The notes under the pieces were generated by a model. It searched no databases. It was not told the origin of the DNA and saw nothing but the letters and a program-made list of their open reading frames with translations. From Typha latifolia (lineage: Eukaryota > Streptophyta > Magnoliopsida > Poales > Typhaceae), in NCBI GenBank assembly GCA_019914945.1, contig CM034107.1, positions 1 to 64,000 on the forward strand: a stretch of DNA of 64,000 bases, given 5' to 3'. A program made the position numbers and the translations under genes. Numbering within the stretch: position 1 is the stretch's first letter; each line of letters starts with the position of its first letter. Below, piece after piece: positions 45,147 to 58,517 of this stretch.

Positions 45147-47732
45147 CTATCCCATATGTACGTTAAGATGCAGCTTCATGTAGTTATTGATTCTCCTCTG
45201 AATTAGTGCATGTGTTTCTTGCCAGAGCTTTCGAGCTAAGCTCTCATCATTCGCTAGACTTGAGCAAGAACTTTCATTGCAATCAACGAAGTATTTTCCG
45301 GAGATGCCGTTTATTTGCGGACTCAGGGACACGTAGCATGTTGTAGAAGCCCCCTATATATATAGAAAGAAGAAAAAATTCCAATAACGCTCATTAAAAC
45401 TATTGATAATCTGCTTCAAGAAAGAGACTTAATTGCTTCCAGAGCATCATCAGGAAAAGAAAAAGGAGAAGCTAACCTGAGATGGAGATTTGAGCAATCT
45501 CGACGCAAGGAAAAGTATAGAATCTGCTTTATAATTCAACAAAAAGAAAAAAAGAAAAGAAATTAAGGTTGTTGTTCTTCAAGTGATTCCATGATGTATT
45601 CATAGCAAAAGTAGATTAAGTCATGCCTGTTATGAATCCTTTATGATCCTTCATTATTCCGGTCTTCACTACTCCTGGATGCACTGCGTTGATGGTTATC
45701 TGCGCTCTTCTATCCTTCAAACCAAAATAAATAAATCCAATTAAAAATGATTGGTAATTAAACTAATTACTATATCCTTCATAAATTTTGATGTCTAGTT
45801 CTTAAAAACGGAAAGATGATCGTAGAAGGATGAGTACCTTCAACTGCCTTGCGATTTCCTTGGCATGCATTATGTTAGCCAATTTTGACTGCGCGTAAGC
45901 ACGCGTGCCATTGTAACTGCAACACAGCGATTATCTTTAATATGTGTTTTAGATTCCGATTTCTGTAATGATAATGGATAAACACAAATGCCGTACTTTT
46001 TGGGCTTGAGCATTTTGGAAAGTAGGAATCCTTCTCTCTTCACCCATCTATGAATTGTGGATGAAACATTGACTATTCGTCCCTCTATCCCTGTTTCCTC
46101 AGCTGTCATGACCATTTTTCCTAGTAAAGTTTCCGTCAATAGAAAATGACCTGCAATGTCTTCGACAATTTTAATTAGCAGTAGTACGTAAGTATATGTA
46201 CATCTTGCTAGCTTTCCATTTCCATAAGCGAAGACATACAGAAACCTGTACATCCCATTTGCTAAACGAAACGAAAGGCATTGCTCATACTTATTCTGTT
46301 CGAGGAGGCTTGTTTGGTTGGAGCGAAGAAATAAGCAGGCTAGTTGAGAAAGCATGTATTTTATGTACATTAATTCTGCAGCACTTAACCTGCAAATGTC
46401 TATACTTTCTCGAACACTTAAAAGAAAGTCTTTTACAAGCTCCCAGTCTACTAAATAGATAGTGAATGAGACTTTGTTTTCAGTTGGCCCGTTACAGTAA
46501 CTATATAAGATAGCCAGAATGGACCACAGAAAAATAGTGATGTAAATTATAAAATGAAATGATGGGGACATGTGCAAAAATGGTCATCTCTGAACCAGTT
46601 TTTTTTTTCTTTTTTTCTTTTTTTTTACTGGACGTGCAGTTGTCTTGCCTTCAAAGATCAGTGAAAAGAGAATTTTAGATCTCTCGATCCTTTTCATTCC
46701 CCTTTTTACTGCAGCGGGAAAGAGAGACTAGATCCCCATGCCAAGACAGTGCACGAGGAGCTAGCATTCTAATTAGTGAAGTGCATTACGTACGTACCAA
46801 AATAATGATCTTAAATCTGAAGAAATGTTAAACATGAGCATGCATGCTAATTAACCCATTCAAACTAGACCGCATGGACTAAGCTTAATAGTCGAACCAT
46901 AATTTGCATCCCCTGGGATTCCCTTGAAATTAAATATGAGAAAAAATGTTGAGCATACAACACCGGTGGCACATCACCAATGAACTCCATCTACCCCCAT
47001 AATGAAATGAAAAGGTCGACATGCATGCACGCTGTTAGCTAGTTAGGAGATTACCCAAGTAATTTGTAGCAAAAGTCATCTCATACTTGTCCTCGGTGAA
47101 CTGTAGCTTTCGGCAGAATTTTCCAGCGTTATTTCTGCTAAGCCAGATTTATAGGAGTCCGAAAAGTTAGATCGATCCATGTATATATATGTATATATGT
47201 ATATATATTTGACAGGAATATTCAAACTCACATCAGAATGTTGAGAGGCAATCCGAGAGAGAGGAATTCAGAGCAGAACTTTTGGATGGAAGCAAATGAG
47301 CTCAAGTCCAGTTCCATTACAATTATCTCAGCCTCTGGGCTCTCTCTTTTTATCCTCTCTTTAATTTCAGCTCCTCTCTTTAGATCCCTTGCAGGGATCA
47401 CCAGCCTTAGCCCTCTCTTTGCCAACGCTCTCGCTGTTTCTGCACCAATGCCTGAGGTCGCTCCTGTAACAAAGCACAATTATATGTATATATAGTAAAG
47501 ATAAAAATCACAATACAAGCAATTTAAGAGCCAGTTTTACATAAATTAAATGCGTGTCTGAGGTTGCGGGAGAGATCTAGAGGGAGAGAGAGAGAGACTA
47601 ACCAGTGATTATGGCAGTTAGATTAGAAGGTGTTGAGCAAGAGAAATGCTGAGTCACTTGCTCCGCGGTGGAAGTAGACCCAAACCCACTTGGGCCTGCC
47701 ATTCCCATTAAATATCTCAATGTTTCCTTCAT
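45147..47732 (-). CDS. Short-chain dehydrogenase/reductase, TIC32-like, 8 exons
   Basis: Exons on the minus strand: 47732-47603, 47463-47232, 47134-47055, 46150-45997, 45916-45838, 45714-45627, 45523-45477, 45353-45147; 338 residues with phases that fit. The Rossmann entry T43-G-A-T-S-G-I-G50 binds the cofactor, N-N-A-G lies at about 122-125, the catalytic Ser is near 178 (V-N-V-S-S), and the catalytic pair is Tyr206 and Lys210 (Y-A-Q-S-K-L-A-N). The C-terminal part (G-A-S-T-T-C-Y-V-S-L-S-P-Q, then G-K-Y-F-V-D-C-N-E) is characteristic of the plant TIC32/retinol-dehydrogenase-like clade. TIC32 proper is an NADPH-dependent, calmodulin-binding subunit of the chloroplast inner-envelope translocon, but most clade members are uncharacterised oxidoreductases, so the role is uncertain. 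The start ATG gives M-K-E-T-L-R-Y-L, usual for the clade. Intron 6 needs a GC donor (acag/gcatga). Confidence 0.9.
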
Positions 47733-48231
47733 GGCTTGCAACTCTCCTTGAAGCGGATGGTAAAAAAGAATTGCGAACCAGCTCCTGCCATTTTATATTA
47801 ATTCCGAGGAACAGAGCATCGATCAGTTCGGTAGCAAGTCGGCGTTACAAAAGGTTGATAGCATCTACAGGACTGGACAATATATCAACGCAAATGGGTC
47901 AGGCGGAGCCGGGTATAACCACCCTATCCACGAGTAGAGCAGAGGAGAGCAGAGCAGAGCAGTGGTGGACCAGTGTTGGTACACGCACAACGTAAACAGC
48001 GTTAAGATCATGGGCCACATACAATTGGAGATGGACCAAAAAAGTTGGATAATGGGTTTAGTCTATCTAGCATTATGATGACGCTTGTTTGGTCGATTGG
48101 GAAAGAGGGGGAGGCATTGATATGGACCTGTCAAGTAGGAGGCACTGCGTTGTAGAAACACAAGAGGCCCACGTGTTCCCCAAGTGCAAAGCAATTGCTA
48201 TGATCATGCCTAACTTGTAACCAACACAACA

Positions 48232-48270
48232 CTCCCCCTCCCCCTCCCCCTCCCCCTCCCCCTCCCCCCC
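48232..48270. repeat. (CCCCCT)n hexanucleotide repeat
   Basis: About six units of CCCCCT ending in a longer C run. The minus strand is a series of five-G blocks, about 500 bases upstream of the SDR start and on its sense strand. Confidence 0.95.
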
Positions 48271-48953
48271 GACCTTAATTGCAATGCATTAATTAACACA
48301 CCGAGAAATTAAGGTTGCCCAAAAGCCAAAAGTCCTCCTTTTTGTCACCATACACAGTACGTATAGAAGATTAGGCACTGGGACTCCAAATTAAACTAAT
48401 ATCGAGCTAGCTACCCCTATATATATATCACTCTATGCAAAGGAAGCTATGACTTTACGCCTAACCAGATACTGACAACCGTGGATCATGCAATCCAGCC
48501 TAAAGACATAAAGGTTAGTTGTGTTCTTTTTCTCTGACTTTATTTGGTTACATGTCTCCATTTACTGACAACCCTACCAAAAGAGAAGCACGGGGAGTTA
48601 AAGATCCTCCAAACCTACCCCCTCCCGTCAACGACGAACAATTAGTACTCCTGTCCCCGATAAACACGGTAAAATTCATAGAAGAGTCATCAACTGGCAT
48701 TTGGCACTGCTACCTTTCGCTGTTACTTCTCTCAGAGAGGCAATAAAAAAGTAGCAGCTTAATTTCTTTCTCTTTATTCAGCATTTTTGTAAGCGGTAAA
48801 TGATTCAAAACATAGTCATCAATTTTTCTTGTTAATCTATCATCCTATGCAAAAAGAGCCTGTTTTGACCAGCCAATGGCAGAAGTCTTGTTGAGAAATC
48901 CCTGCTAAACGCTCTAACATATCAATAGCTCTAATTTTGTGGAAAAAGGAACC

Positions 48954-48957
<4 letters not shown>

Positions 48958-48993
<36 letters not shown>
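48958..48993. repeat. (TC)n microsatellite
   Basis: An uninterrupted TC run followed by a short TG run, in the spacer between the SDR and AP1M genes. Confidence 0.95.
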
Positions 48994-49000
<7 letters not shown>

Positions 49001-49803
49001 GGAGTCTGTGAGATCTTCCTCCCCCAGATTATATATGTAACGCATATTGGACGTTCTTATTTATTTTCCTTCCCTCCAGGTAGGCGTTCTATTATTCCAT
49101 AGTGGTGGCTCAATCCACATTTCATTATCAATCGCTTAATTTAATAAGCAATTGGATTACACGATAATCACATGCAAATGAAACAAATGGACCCTCGGAA
49201 CTATATCTATTGGCAACTAGTAAATCAGAGAAGTAGCTTTATCTGCGATATACATTGAAACGCCGTATAACTTCTATGATCCTCAACTGCTTGAGAGGTT
49301 TGGAAGAGCACGATATTACGACTATAGTAGACTTGCTCAGTATGTGGACGACGTAGGAAAAGCAGAGAGGACAATTCCAATGGTTGCTAAATTTCTACAA
49401 ACAGAGGATTAGGATAGCTCTTGGTATGCCATGATAGCCTCGTTACCATCGAAATATATAAAACCAACCAGAGAAAATGTAACAAATAGTTCTCAATGAA
49501 TATAACAGTTGACCAAGTTATAGTAACCATCGTAGAACATAGGCTAATGAATCAAAATAGAAAAAAGGAATAAAAGCATAATAACATCCTCAAATAAGCC
49601 TCACGTCATAGTGAACAACTCTACTTGACAATACAAGTAGATAAGAGGAAGTAATACAAGTTGTTTGGAAGCTTTCTACGGCAGACAACAGGGATCAGAA
49701 CAACAAAATCCCCACAGGCCCCATTAAAATACAAGTATTGTGGTTTATTGTTCCAAATTCTGTGAGATGGTTTCTGATTGTCTCGCAACCTGTCAAGAGT
49801 GAA

Positions 49804-52800
49804 TCAGATGAGTCTCAGTTCATACTCACCAGCCATTGTGATGTATCTCACCCATGGGAGGGCCTGGTATCCACTCTTCTCAATAATTTTCAGGTACCGA
49901 ACCTGCAAATTGGAATATTTTCAATGAACCTATCTCTTTGTGCAATTGTTGATAATTAAGATAAAAGGATACAGGAGGTACCTGTATGCCGGAAACAGTA
50001 AAATATGGAATCTCAAACTTCACGCGTATTGGGGCCTTCTTTTCAGGTGCTGCTTCTTCTGCAGTTATACTGGGAAGACTAAATTCTGCTCTACACATGT
50101 ACTCCTGAACAGCAGTTTAGGTACACTGTTAATCCCCTCAAATATCAAGACACAAATAATCTGGGTGAGTCATCCTGCAAGTACTACATCCATGGATAGT
50201 GGAGAAATACCTTGCCACCAGGAAAAGATTTTATTTTCCAAACCAATGCATCGTTTTCTGGAGCATATGCAGCAGAACCCATAGAAGTCCTTATATTAGG
50301 ATTTGTAGCATCTGAAGGTACAGGCACCTCAATTTCAACATTTGTTGCAGTGCTGCGCATGAGAAAGAAATGACAATCTTGATTTAATAAAAAGACTTGA
50401 AACAACACAACAAAATGGTGTTTCAGTGCATGAAACTCTTGCCAATGCAGGGTCTAGATAGGGTAGTATGAACAAAATTGCTTATCCTTATTATACAAGA
50501 GGTTGTTCCTACAATAGAACATCGCAATGGAGAGAACAAATGTTTATAACAGGAATATGATAAACCAGACCTTCTTTCCTTAAACTGGCTTCTTGCTTTT
50601 ACCATGAGCTCTATACGACTTCTTGAGTGCTTTTCAACTTGAGCTTCCACCCAGATTAAAGGTTTTACCTGAAGGAGCAGGAAAGGTGATGTACATTAAC
50701 AAAACAATGGAACTATAAAAAAGAAATAGAGAAGTCAAAAGTTGGTTAAATGTGAACCATAAAGGAGAGGATACCTGAGTGCTGAGCCGGTAGGTCATCA
50801 GATCAAAAGATCCATCTGGTGGAATGAAAGATATAGTCCTATCATTCTCAAATCGAGCTAGACGCACACACCTTCACAAAAAATGTGTTATGAGGTCCAA
50901 CTTGAGAAAACGTAAACCAGAATATGTTTAAGCAATTGAAGAAAGAAGTGATCACAAACTCATGATATGGTTGTATTCCACTTAGGAAATTAAACAAAAT
51001 GCTACTTACTGATGGAATTTGATGTCATCCAGATCGATAGCTTTTCCCTTCGTTTCTCGACCTTGAGCTTCCAAAAGTACCCTGTCATTTAACCCAAGTT
51101 TGCACTCGGGCATTCCACTGCACCAATACTTGCTTATTAGTGACTATTAAATTGCCATTCCATTGATATTGTTATAATAACAACTGATAAAAGGAAATAA
51201 AATATGAAAACCAAATACATCCATTCACTGTGTAGGTAATCTACTAACCTAAGTGTACATAAAAATGCAAACATGGTAACAGATTACTGAGTGACCATCC
51301 AGGAATATCTTTATAAAGCAGGTACATGGGGAGAATCATTACATGAGTAATAAATTTTTGCAGTTAGGTTGGAACCAGAACTAAGCGCAATACCAAGATT
51401 TGTATATTCTGAACTTCTGATCAATCAAGCTTTCTGAGCCGTTTAAGAAAGATGTCAAAATTCCTAAATTAACCTTCTTACACCCTACTTCTCACAAAAA
51501 AAGAAGCTCAGGACAACATAACTCATCTCTAATCATTCACAACCTTTCTGGAAAGACAAAGAAAGCTAGTAGATCAGATCTACAAAAAAATTTCAAGTTA
51601 TATTTTTTTATGATGTTGAGCCTGTAACACCTAGGTTGAAAGTATTCATCTTATTACAGATGTGCAAGATCAGTTTGTGCATTCAAGTGGATTTACATAT
51701 ATTTTCTTTGTAAGACATGGAATACTGATGTCATTTTCATTTCATTAGCGTTATATCAAAAGTGGTAGCCAATTAAAACTGTCATAATTAGTATATGCTC
51801 GTGTTAGTGCATTAGTACTGAAGTACCCTAAAATCTATATGAAGAACCAATGTATAGATACCTGATAGCTTGCTTCCTAGATGATTCTAGTTTGGCAGCA
51901 ATAATTTTACAGGTGAAACATCAATTGCAACTCATACATGAATTTCCACAGAAACCTTAGTTGGCAAGGCTCTTATAACAGAGCATAAGTATGATAGCTT
52001 GGTATGCAACAATTAGTACAAAAAATTTTAAGGGATACAAAGTAACAAGCACTTGTACTAATCATGAGCCTAAGACCAATGTTCAAGTGTAAAAGACAAG
52101 AAACCTTGAAATACCTCTCTTACTCCATAATTCATATTTAAAGCCTTAATCCCAGTAAATACATCATTGATCATTGTCCATTTCTTTTGTTAATAAGCAA
52201 GAATCTATGATAACAAGATCAACAATAATTCCTTTCTCCATAAATGGCAGCCATTTTTATCTATATCCACTAAGTTTGCATATGTTAAGCGCATGACTTT
52301 TTGAATCCCCGATTCTCAATCCTCAATTTCACACGAGTTGGAGTCTACTTTCCAACCTTTTCTGCATCCAGTCATTGAACATAAAGCTAACAGAGAATAA
52401 AACCAGTTACAGCACATTCCTGCGACAAGTGCAACTCCTATATGATAATAGTAAGGCCAAAAGAACTGGAATCTCCATTGTAGAGTCAAGAATACTCATA
52501 TCACCTCTAACAAGGTACTCAAAGATATCTTTAATTTCAACATTTCCTTTCAATGCAATTCCTGTTATATAACAACCAACCAACTCATTGTATGACTAGA
52601 CAATGGTACAAATAGATAAAGGAAAAAAAAAACTTGGAAATAGGAGAATATGTTCTCTCCATATGCTTGTTTTGTCTTCACAGAACTATTGGAATTTAGG
52701 TAACATAGTATTAGGACAAAAACAAGAGAAATGTATGCTTTCTGCAAGCAGATTATCATATATGGAAAGCATTAGAAAAAAATGCCAATGCCCTAAAGGA

Positions 52801-54491
52801 CATGTCCATTTACATACTTCTTAATATGACTTTTTTCAAAACTAGGAAAACTAGGAGACTTCCCCATGAAACACAAACTCCACCACACTAGCTTATCTGG
52901 AAAAGATAATATTGTATATCAATTGCCCCTGCATAACAACTATGTATCAAATATTATTTTGATGAATTTGATTGAAATACAGAGGATCCTGTGGATATGA
53001 TTTAGTAAATCTAGAACTTCTTGGGTATATCAGGAAGGGATATGATGTCCATTCTTGAAGGCAATATTAATGTGATACTATTACTCCTGTTGGCTAAGAT
53101 TTTTCAGACCTTTCAAGAAGAGTTGCCCTTCTAATGAAAGAAAACGAGGAACTCAAATGGTGCAATTCTCATCGAAGACTTGGTCTCTCTGATGAACATC
53201 ACTTTTATCAATTCAAAACTATATTAGGAATTCAGGATCATAAGCATTTGACATTGTGGTAAGGAAAATGCAAAAAACTGGTATTATGTTACTGCTCAAA
53301 AATAAAATAAGAAATGAAGTGTAGCATACCTCAAATATGTTCTCATTTTTAATGCCCCGACGACATCCGAACGAATAATCTGCCCATTACTGTTGACAAG
53401 AATGTTAACACTTTCTACAACATCCAAGAACACCTGAAAGAACAAGATTTCATGTCCTAACATTATGGTCTAAGGTGGTGAATGTCAATTGAAAATTTTC
53501 AATCAAAAACGGGTCAAAGAAAACCTACCTCATTTTTCTTGTACCGTATCCCTTCACTACGCCACGACACTGCATTTGTAACAGCCATCGGAGGCCTCTG
53601 CGTAACTTCCATCCTATAAGCATCTGTCTTGATGAATTCACTGAGAATCTTAGCTTCCGTATATTGTGGGTATCCAAAGTCCATCATTTCATCAAGTAAC
53701 TCATACTGCAATTCACAATATATTGAGTTATAGCCGGTAGGAAACTCTCAAGTACGGTTCTAAGGGAAGGAACCGCCTATGGAAAAAGCAGCAATCAATA
53801 GGATTTCCCTAATCCTCCCTTTCCGAAAGGAAGAACGTGAAATATTTAGTACTCCTATCACAAATCTGACAAGAAATAAGAATCATCAGCTTGACAGATT
53901 AGAATCTTTCTCTCTTCTTACCACAACAACAAAATTATCTCTTAAAGATTCCTCCTCCAACTCTTCAAAATAATGCTTGAAAACCTGCAACCAATCCATC
54001 ACTTTCAATTAATTATCCAAAGGTGAAGAAACGCAAACTTGTTTCACAAGTCTAATGACACAATTATAAGACTAATAATAAGGATAGCTTACATCAACGA
54101 CGCGATGCAGAAACAGAAGAATACTGGCGGCATTGCAGTTCTGCCTGGACGCAGTCATCAGGAAGACATTATTGTGCTGTATGAACATGAACGTCACTCC
54201 ATCATCATACACCACCGGCGAGTAAGACTCCGTATCACCCTGCCATCGTCTATGGTTATTATATCTAGAAACGAACCCAGATCCGCAATTTCCGGGAAGC
54301 AGAACAATTCTAATTCCTAAAATAAACGAGTTCCAGAGAATCGGATCGGAGAGGATCTTTACCTCCTTTTCGATGAGCTTGGTGAAAAATCGCTCGGCCT
54401 GAGTAGCGGAGACGTCTCCGCGGTAGTCCCGCCACACGAGGACTCGACCCTTGATGTCCAAGAGGAACAGCGCCGACACGGCGCCTGCCAT
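49804..54491 (-). CDS. AP1M2: AP-1 complex subunit mu (mu1 adaptin), 11 exons
   Basis: Exons on the minus strand: 54491-54363, 54239-54093, 53984-53922, 53705-53529, 53433-53330, 51117-51010, 50871-50775, 50668-50571, 50352-50211, 50104-49982, 49902-49804; 428 residues, exactly the usual plant length. The N-terminal longin-type domain starts M-A-G-A-V-S-A-L-F-L-L-D-I-K-G. The C-terminal mu-homology domain (about 165-426) includes the S-W-R-S-E-G-I-R-Y-K-K-N-E entry, F-I-P-P-D-G-S-F-D-L-M-T-Y-R, and the ending G-E-Y-E-L-R-L-I. The protein is the cargo-binding medium subunit of AP-1 at the trans-Golgi/early endosome, recognising tyrosine-based sorting signals; in Arabidopsis it is needed for vacuolar sorting, cytokinesis and KNOLLE trafficking. 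Mu1 rather than mu2-4 follows from these motifs; which of the paralogues (AP1M1/AP1M2) is less certain. Intron 5 is about 2.2 kb with no clear element. Confidence 0.95.
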
Positions 54492-55097
54492 GGATCAGGT
54501 GTGCTCTGCTATCAGATCCGGGATCTGGATCTGGCTTTGACCTCAATTACCATCCCTTTTAGAAGAGCGATCTCTCCAAGGCCGCCTCTCCTCTTCCTCT
54601 TCTTCTTCTTCTTATTCTTTGCAGCTCGAACTGGATGAATCGAAGAAAGAGATCGAGACGGTGATGGAGAGGAAACCGAGAGTTTCTGATCTGAGAAAAG
54701 GAGTTGCAATCCAGGAAAATGTCCGAAAGGGTAAGCGGGTGCACCCTATGAGACACAACCTATCCAATTAGAGAACGCCACGTGTTAGCCAGGTGCGTCG
54801 CCTCTAGTCTCACTCCGACTAATCGAAGGGGGGGCGGGCTGGCAGAGATCAGATAGTGTGGCTAAATAGCCAAAGACTAAAAGAGTCTTGGGTCCAATTT
54901 AAATGAGCCGCATTCACGTATGTAACTCGAGTCAATTAACTTACTCGGATCTATATAGATATCGCCCGATCTTCCTTAAACCCTCAGAGCGCTATTGCTA
55001 TCCTTTCGTTCGTTCTTTCCCCCACCCCTGTTTTTTTTTTCCTTTCTTTTGATTCATAAACTGGAATCGGATAGGAGAGGAGACGCTATAGAAGTAG
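54492..55097. promoter_or_regulatory. Shared divergent promoter of AP1M and the WDR82-like gene
   Basis: Only 606 bases separate the start codons of two head-to-head housekeeping genes. The AP1M side has a CT-rich (sense GA-rich) leader at about 54590-54620. A GC-rich patch (aagggggggcgggctgg) lies at about 54826-54842. The WDR82 side contains cttaaaccctcag, close to a telo-box, at about 54975, and a CT/T-rich leader at 55005-55045. No clear TATA box stands out, in keeping with constitutive expression. Confidence 0.55.
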
Positions 55098-58000
55098 ATG
55101 TCCATCTCAGGATTAAACGATGAGATCGTGCGCAGTATGGCCGTCGGAGCCGTCTTCAATGACTTTGTGAGTTTCGATTTCCCATTATAATTGTCTTTAT
55201 TTGTTCTTTCTACTAGTATGGTTGATGTGGTTCTTTCAATTTGGGCGCATCCTTTTGCTGGCTTTCTTAAGGAAGATCTTCTTCATCTTATGTCCCAACA
55301 TATATCTCTGGAATCTCCTGAAGATCCAGGAACTTTTTTAGGGGTGCAAATTAGGTCACTTGGATGAAAATAAAAAACACTAAACCATATTTAAAGTATT
55401 CGAAATGCTAAACATAAAGTTTTATAAATGTCAACAAAGTTTTACATCTATTCATGTTAAAAAATTATAAATAATACTTATTTCTCTAAATTCTACTGAA
55501 AGTTATAGTTGCCATGCAAGGTCTAATATGCATAGGAAAATATGAAATAATCACATGATTAAATTTTTTTCATCATTGTTACTAGGTGTGTTGATGCTCC
55601 GGTGGATTAACTGAGCCCTTTTCTTGTCCTCCTTATAAGATTAATCTTTTTTAATAACTTATATAACTTTCGGGCAAAAAAACCTTAACGATATGCTGAG
55701 TGAAATTTCAGAAATCTAGGGGCTTCATTGAGTCCTTTCATAATGGGTACAAAAAGTGTTCCTTGTGAGTAGACTTGTAACAAACTACCTTCAATGAAGC
55801 TCTTGGAGACTCATGGATCATAATTTTATTTTAAAGAAAGAATATAATTTTTTTTCTACCTGTACATAAGGGAGTCATGGCAACCACCCAAATCTGTGTA
55901 AGGCTTTATTCTACTAGCACATTTTACCTACCTATATTCTTTTTCTTATTTCAGTTATCATATAAATAATTGCATGGTTTTTTATGTTTTAAGGGTCTAA
56001 TTCTCACCATTTACAGGTCGGGAAAATAAGTTCACTTGATTTTCATCGCAAAGAAGACCTACTGATCACTGCAAGTGAAGATGATTCCATACGCCTTTAT
56101 AATATTGCAAGTGCAACGTGAGTATTACGCCCGACTTACTAAATCGTAGTGCCAGTTGTAAGTGTTATAAAATGTCCTTCCCAACCACTATAAATATATA
56201 AGGTGGAATCCTTTGGAATAGATAAGAGCGCCTTGTTTTTCTTTACAATATTTATTTGGTGTTGTGATCTGTCTTTAGCATGTACTAATTACTCTTCAGG
56301 TTGTTAAAGATGACATATCATAAGAAGCATGGTGCTGATCGAGTTTGCTTTACTCATCATCCAAATTCCATTTTATGTTCTTCAAGATACAATTTGGAGT
56401 CTTCAAATGGTGGATATTTTACATCAGACACAGATTATCTACTTTGAATGATATTTCCTTAGTAAAAAAAAAAGTTGCAACTTATATTTATTTCTCATTT
56501 GTTCAGCCGAACCACTCCGATATCTTTCATTGTATGACAATCGATGCCTACGATATTTCAAGGGGCACAAAGATAGGTAGGAGTTCTTTGGCCATTTAGT
56601 TACCACATTGTTTAGAGGATCACATCTAAGTTCTTTAATTTCAATTGCAGAGTTATTTCTCTCTGCATGTCCCCAGTAAATGATAGCTTCATGTCAGGAT
56701 CACTAGACCATAGCGTGAGAATGTGGGATCTTCGTGTAAATGCTTGCCAGGTTGGATTTCCAATCCTTGTTATTGCTTTGTGAAAATTTTAAGCAATGTT
56801 TCCATCAGTTATGAAGAAATTATTCTGTTGGAGAAAGAGGTAAAAACACACTATTCATACTTTTAGTCCTCAGGGGATTCTGCGGTTACGTGGAAGGCCT
56901 ACTGTTGCATATGATCAACAAGGACTTGTCTTTGCGGTGGCATTTGAAGGTGGTGCTATTAAGCTATTTGATTCCCGTTCATATGACAAGGTCGGTAGCA
57001 AATGGTTAAAATCAATTACTCCTGTAAGGCTGTAACCATTGTGGCATTAATATCTTGAGCTTTATCTCCAATTCAGGGTCCATTTGACACCTTCTTGGTT
57101 GGCGGAGATACAGCTGAGGTGTGTGATATCAAATTCAGCAATGATGGCAAGTCTATGCTTTTGACGACAACAAACAACAATGTATATGTTCTGGATGCAT
57201 ATGGAGGAGAGAAGGTTGTCCAAATATACAAATAGAACTCATGGATCCCCTTCTTGCCTGATTTTGCATTGCTCTAGTAGTCTAGTTTTATCATTTTATG
57301 TTCCATTTTTTAGAAGGTGGGCTTATATTGACCGTCAGACTATAAAGTTTGACCAACTCATTAGAAGCATTCTCAACTGTGAGTTATGCTAGTTCTGGTC
57401 CATCCTGAAGGAAATGGCTAGGAAGATAATGACGATGATAAACTCCATAGGTTTTGCCTACTATTTATCTATTTCGATCATGCCCAACTTATGGCATTAA
57501 TCTGGGTTTATCCTTAGAAGGAATATTGGCTATTAAAGTTTTTTTACTTAATGAATCAACTTGATCTTTAGGGGGAAATTCATGACCTCTTCTTTCTCCT
57601 TACCAAGATAGTTCTCCTTTCTTCTTTATTAGCTATTGATACACTATTTTGCCTATAGAGTTCTTATTTGCATACAAATCTTTTCTGTGCTTGCTTTTCA
57701 ATTTAAAGTTGCAATATTCCCAGAAGTACCTGAGCTGTAATCATCTTGTTTTCTGATATGCAGCGGTGTGGCTTTAGTCTTGAACCATCTCCTAATTTAA
57801 CAACTGAGGCTGCTTTTACTCCAGATGGGCAATATGTAGTCTCAGGTCATTTCATACATGCTTTTCATGTTATGTTGTTCTCTTTTCTATGTGTATGTAA
57901 TTAAGATGTTTTATTTTGTTCCTTGGATTTTAGTTGTTCTACTTTTAGCCTGAGAGAGTCCAGCAACCAATCAGTTAAAGATTGGGTTTGATCATTTGAT

Positions 58001-58517
58001 GTATCATTTTTTCTTCATTAGCATGCTCTTGCAAAACATTAGAACTAGATTATCTGTGAAGGTATATTATGTGCAGCACTTTCTTCTTTCCAAGAGGTTC
58101 TTTATACTTTTGCTTTTACTACTACAATTTGTAGTTAGCATCTTGTTGCAGTGTCTTAATGTTTTCTTTGCTCCCCTTCTGAGGAACTGCACTATCTTAT
58201 ATTTGTACAGTAGATATCAGGAGCATAACACCTGGTTGCATTTTCACAGGATCTGGAGATGGCACTCTGCATGCTTGGAATATCAGCATGAGGAATGAGG
58301 TACTTTTTTAATTTTCCTCTTAATGGTGCAACATGCATTTTGATGATTTTCTGTTTCGCAGGTAGCCTGCTGGAACAGTTACATTGGTCCTGTGACTTGT
58401 TTAAAGTGGGCTCCGCGTCGGGCAATGTTTGCAGCTGCATCAACTGCTCTTTCTTTCTGGATGCCAAATGAATCGAAGTCAACTGAAGAGCCTAACAAAA
58501 CAGAAACTGTAATGTGA
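55098..58517 (+). CDS. WD40 protein, WDR82/Swd2-like (S2L/APRF1-like), 10 exons
   Basis: Exons: 55098-55166, 56017-56117, 56300-56409, 56507-56576, 56651-56750, 56874-56990, 57077-57214, 57764-57845, 58250-58299, 58362-58517; 330 residues, phases fit. Seven WD-type blades can be read: [12 protein letters not shown] near 45, F-K-G-H-K-D-R-V-I-S-L-C near 110, [29 protein letters not shown], and [13 protein letters not shown] near 270. The opening [15 protein letters not shown] is diagnostic of the plant S2L/WDR82 group. Family members are core subunits of COMPASS-like H3K4 methyltransferase and transcription-termination complexes in the nucleus; Arabidopsis APRF1 promotes flowering. It diverges from AP1M and converges on the LysM kinase gene. 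Confidence 0.94.

Larger units (their letters stand above)
47733..49803. other. Intergenic region upstream of the SDR gene
   Basis: The first part is probably the SDR promoter. It holds a (CCCCCT)n tract at 48232-48270 and a (TC)n tract at about 48958-48993. The stretch just before 49803 is the AP1M 3' UTR. No gene is supported. Confidence 0.5.

Noticed and set aside
45870..46577. 235-codon minus-strand open frame
   Set aside because: Only the part 46150-45997 is an SDR exon (with the next exon at 45916-45838 in another frame); the rest is intron read-through with no family features.
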